Positions 62,749 through 64,000 of a DNA stretch of 64,000 nt are shown here, piece by piece; position 1 is the stretch's first letter; every line of letters begins with the position of its first letter. A model generated the notes under the pieces. It ran no database searches. It saw nothing but the letters and a program-made list of their open reading frames with translations, and was not told where the DNA came from. The stretch comes from Heyndrickxia sporothermodurans. Its GTDB lineage: Bacteria; Bacillota; Bacilli; Bacillales; Bacillaceae_C. A program made the position numbers and the translations under genes. The stretch spans positions 186,001 to 250,000 of the forward strand of contig BORH01000007.1 in assembly GCA_018333075.1 (NCBI GenBank). Reading direction: 5' to 3'.

Positions 62749-62925
62749 CTATTGGAATCCCCCAGTATCTCTATTATCCCCCATCATATAATTTGAACTT
62801 TCTCCTGGTTTAGCATTTGGATTCGTTGTTATATGTGGATCATTATTATTCTTTTTACGTCTCCATTCAATGAGCAAAGCAAAGGCTACTATCCCCAATA
62901 CAATTATAGAAATGAACCATAACAT
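62749..62925 (-). CDS. 58-residue single-pass membrane protein
   Basis: ATG 62925 with AAGGGGTG nine bases upstream. One helix (WFISIIVLGIVAFALLIEW), then RRKKNNNDP and a polar tail ending MMGDNRDTGGFQ. It overlaps the dead 3' end of the HAD fragment in another frame. Not recognised, but its tidy start makes it likely real. Confidence 0.6.
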   Translation of the reverse strand: MLWFISIIVLGIVAFALLIEWRRKKNNNDPHITTNPNAKPGESSNYMMGDNRDTGGFQ

Positions 62926-63115
62926 TAAAAAACACCCCTTTTCCGATTCCAGGCTGGTTGGTAAAGGTAAATACCTTTATATTTAAATGTTTTAGTTTCT
63001 TAATTGCTTCTAAAGCAAAGGGAAACAATTCAAACTCTCCCGGATAAACAACTTCGTTTCCGCCACCGATTGTCCCATCCCGATCAATAAATACAGCTTG
63101 AATGGAATCTAGCAT
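62867..63115 (-). pseudogene. Truncated HAD-IIIA phosphatase fragment
   Basis: Residues 1-60 read as an HAD-IIIA (HisB-N/GmhB-like) N-terminus: VFIDRDGTIGGGNEVVYPGE with the nucleophile D-x-D, and KVFTFTNQPGIGKG. After that the frame turns into unrelated VFFNVMVHFYN and stops at 82 residues, half the usual length, inside the start of the next small gene. The 3' two thirds are lost. Confidence 0.75.
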
Positions 63116-63143
63116 TTTTCATCCTCCTACTCTTAATTAGACA

Positions 63144-63374
63144 TTAATTAATAATATTTATGAAGATAACCACCAAAATTAATATAAACATGCATCCAAA
63201 CATGAAATACCCAATCAGTCTTACACCTTTAGGCAATGAAGTAAACTGGAGGCTTTTCTTTTTATACACCACACCCTCAATTCTTTGAATATCTTTTGTA
63301 GGTGAAAAAACCTCTTCTTCTTCTGCATGATGTTCTTGAGTTGACTGTGTTTCATGTATTCTTTTATTTGTCAT
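63144..63374 (-). CDS. Small tail-anchored-like membrane protein
   Basis: 76 residues from the ATG at 63374 (GAGGTGAG site). A polar, acidic N-terminal half (HHAEEEEVFSPTKDIQR) and one C-terminal helix (LIGYFMFGCMFILILVVIF). No recognised family. Confidence 0.6.
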   Translation of the reverse strand: MTNKRIHETQSTQEHHAEEEEVFSPTKDIQRIEGVVYKKKSLQFTSLPKGVRLIGYFMFGCMFILILVVIFINIIN

Positions 63375-63448
63375 ACCGCTCACCTCACTTTTTTATAAAT
63401 TATTCTATGTAAGCTGTCCTTTTTCCTACAATTTTCCAAAACAATTTA

Positions 63449-63478
63449 AAAAGAGGAAGTCAACTTTTCAGTCAACCT
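63449..63478 (-). terminator. Terminator after the DUF4870-like gene
   Basis: Minus-strand GAGGAGGTTGAC / GTTGACTTCCTC (with G-U pairs) followed by TTTTTAAATTG. Confidence 0.65.
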
Positions 63479-63498
63479 CCTCCTATTTTTATACCTCA

Positions 63499-63810
63499 TT
63501 AATTAGCCGTTAATACTTTGATTCCCTTTACGATATTCCATATAAAGAAATAAACACCAATAACAATAAAAATAATATACGTAATCACAAATCCAATTCC
63601 CATGTAGTTCCATGCACTAAAGCCCAGTGAGCCAGATATCCCTATCCCTCCCAATAAAATGAGATAAGGAATCAAATGTGTCCATAGTGACTTTTTTGCA
63701 TGAACCTTCACACTCTCTGATCCTAAAAAATATACAATAATCGGGAATAAGAACGGTGCAAAAAAGATACTAAAATAACATAAGGATGACAATAGATTAT
63801 TTTCTTTCAT
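63499..63810 (-). CDS. DUF4870-like membrane protein
   Basis: 103 residues from the ATG at 63810 (GAGGTGA site; upstream starts lack one). LLSSLCYFSIFFAPFLFPIIVYF, VKVHAKKSLWTHLIPYL and the last two helices fit DUF4870 (S-x-x-x-H-A-x-x-A/S-L). Three or four helices; function unknown. Confidence 0.8.
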   Translation of the reverse strand: MKENNLLSSLCYFSIFFAPFLFPIIVYFLGSESVKVHAKKSLWTHLIPYLILLGGIGISGSLGFSAWNYMGIGFVITYIIFIVIGVYFFIWNIVKGIKVLTAN

Positions 63811-63900
63811 ACATTTCACCTCAAACATAATTTTATTAAAATCGAAGCAACTGCATTGAGCAGTATTTTTTCTGAAATGATTTTTACCAATCACTTTCAT

Positions 63901-64000
63901 TTATTGTGGAAAGCAGATATCTTTGTTCACAAAACGATTATAAACTGCCAAACCTTACACTGTATTAATTTAAACCTTACATAAATCTTAATTTCTTTTT
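63901..64000. other. Right window edge, nothing recognised
   Basis: AT-rich sequence upstream of the DUF4870-like gene; may hold its promoter. Confidence 0.3.

Overview
The window reads as chromosome of a low-GC, Gram-positive, endospore-former-type bacterium of the family Bacillaceae (Bacillus in the broad sense). The evidence is strong AGGAGG-type ribosome binding sites with many TTG and GTG starts, Bacillus-typical small families (YqzG/YhdC, CBO0543, DUF4083, SdpI, YoaP-like, AadK-like), a relic of a squalene-hopene/sporulenol cyclase gene, a CcpA-type cre box and mannose-family PTS genes. I cannot name the species. No rRNA, tRNA, CRISPR array or prophage was seen.

Layout. 1-17 kb is accessory chromosome of mostly single genes on the minus strand: the N-terminal part of a secreted subtilisin-like protease, DinB, VOC and GNAT enzymes, ThyX, methyltransferases, and a MarR-isochorismatase-MFS operon with a clear operator. 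It also holds a 104-bp minisatellite (6.1-6.7 kb) and a small locus at 7.8-8.2 kb that looks like a type I toxin-antitoxin pair: a 53-residue membrane peptide with a convergent antisense RNA. 17.6-17.9 kb is a decayed sqhC gene.

18.0-32.4 kb is the best-defined system, a complete N-acetylgalactosamine (GalNAc) pathway. A secreted GH31 enzyme with FN3, CBM32, dockerin and cohesin modules probably frees GalNAc from glycans. A mannose-family PTS (IIB, IIC, IID, IIA) imports and phosphorylates it. NagA deacetylates, AgaS deaminates/isomerises to tagatose-6-phosphate, LacC phosphorylates and LacD cleaves. Two GntR/HutC regulators flank the GH31 gene. I find two distinct operator families: type A before gntR1, the PTS operon and GH31; type B overlapping the -35 boxes of the agaS operon, GH31 and gntR2 promoters. 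GH31 carries both.

32.4-37 kb is a decay zone: a frameshifted GNAT, a group II intron 3' fragment (domains V-VI), an IS1595-family transposase relic and a broken VOC pair. 37-42 kb holds a secreted coiled-coil protein, a small membrane-protein gene interrupted at a seven-base homopolymer, a DUF2314/DUF2185 protein and a divergent LysR/MFS pair. 42.5-46.5 kb is a TetR-ABC transporter cassette that looks more GC-rich than its surroundings and is probably acquired. 46.7-64 kb carries nucleotidyltransferases, Nudix hydrolases, a broken disulfide oxidoreductase, a DPP-IV-like S9 peptidase divergent from a GbsR/MarR regulator with a 40-bp palindrome between them, an AadK-like enzyme, a zinc-peptidase lipoprotein, CPBP and SdpI membrane proteins, and several small membrane-protein genes.

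Short dispersed repeats recur: a 27-nt GGGAC...GTCCC element (four copies, one forming the 3' end of a dinB-type gene), a GTCCACAAA minisatellite family at two loci, and a set of look-alike terminator hairpins. All functional calls rest on reading translated motifs and DNA signals by eye; no database search was run.
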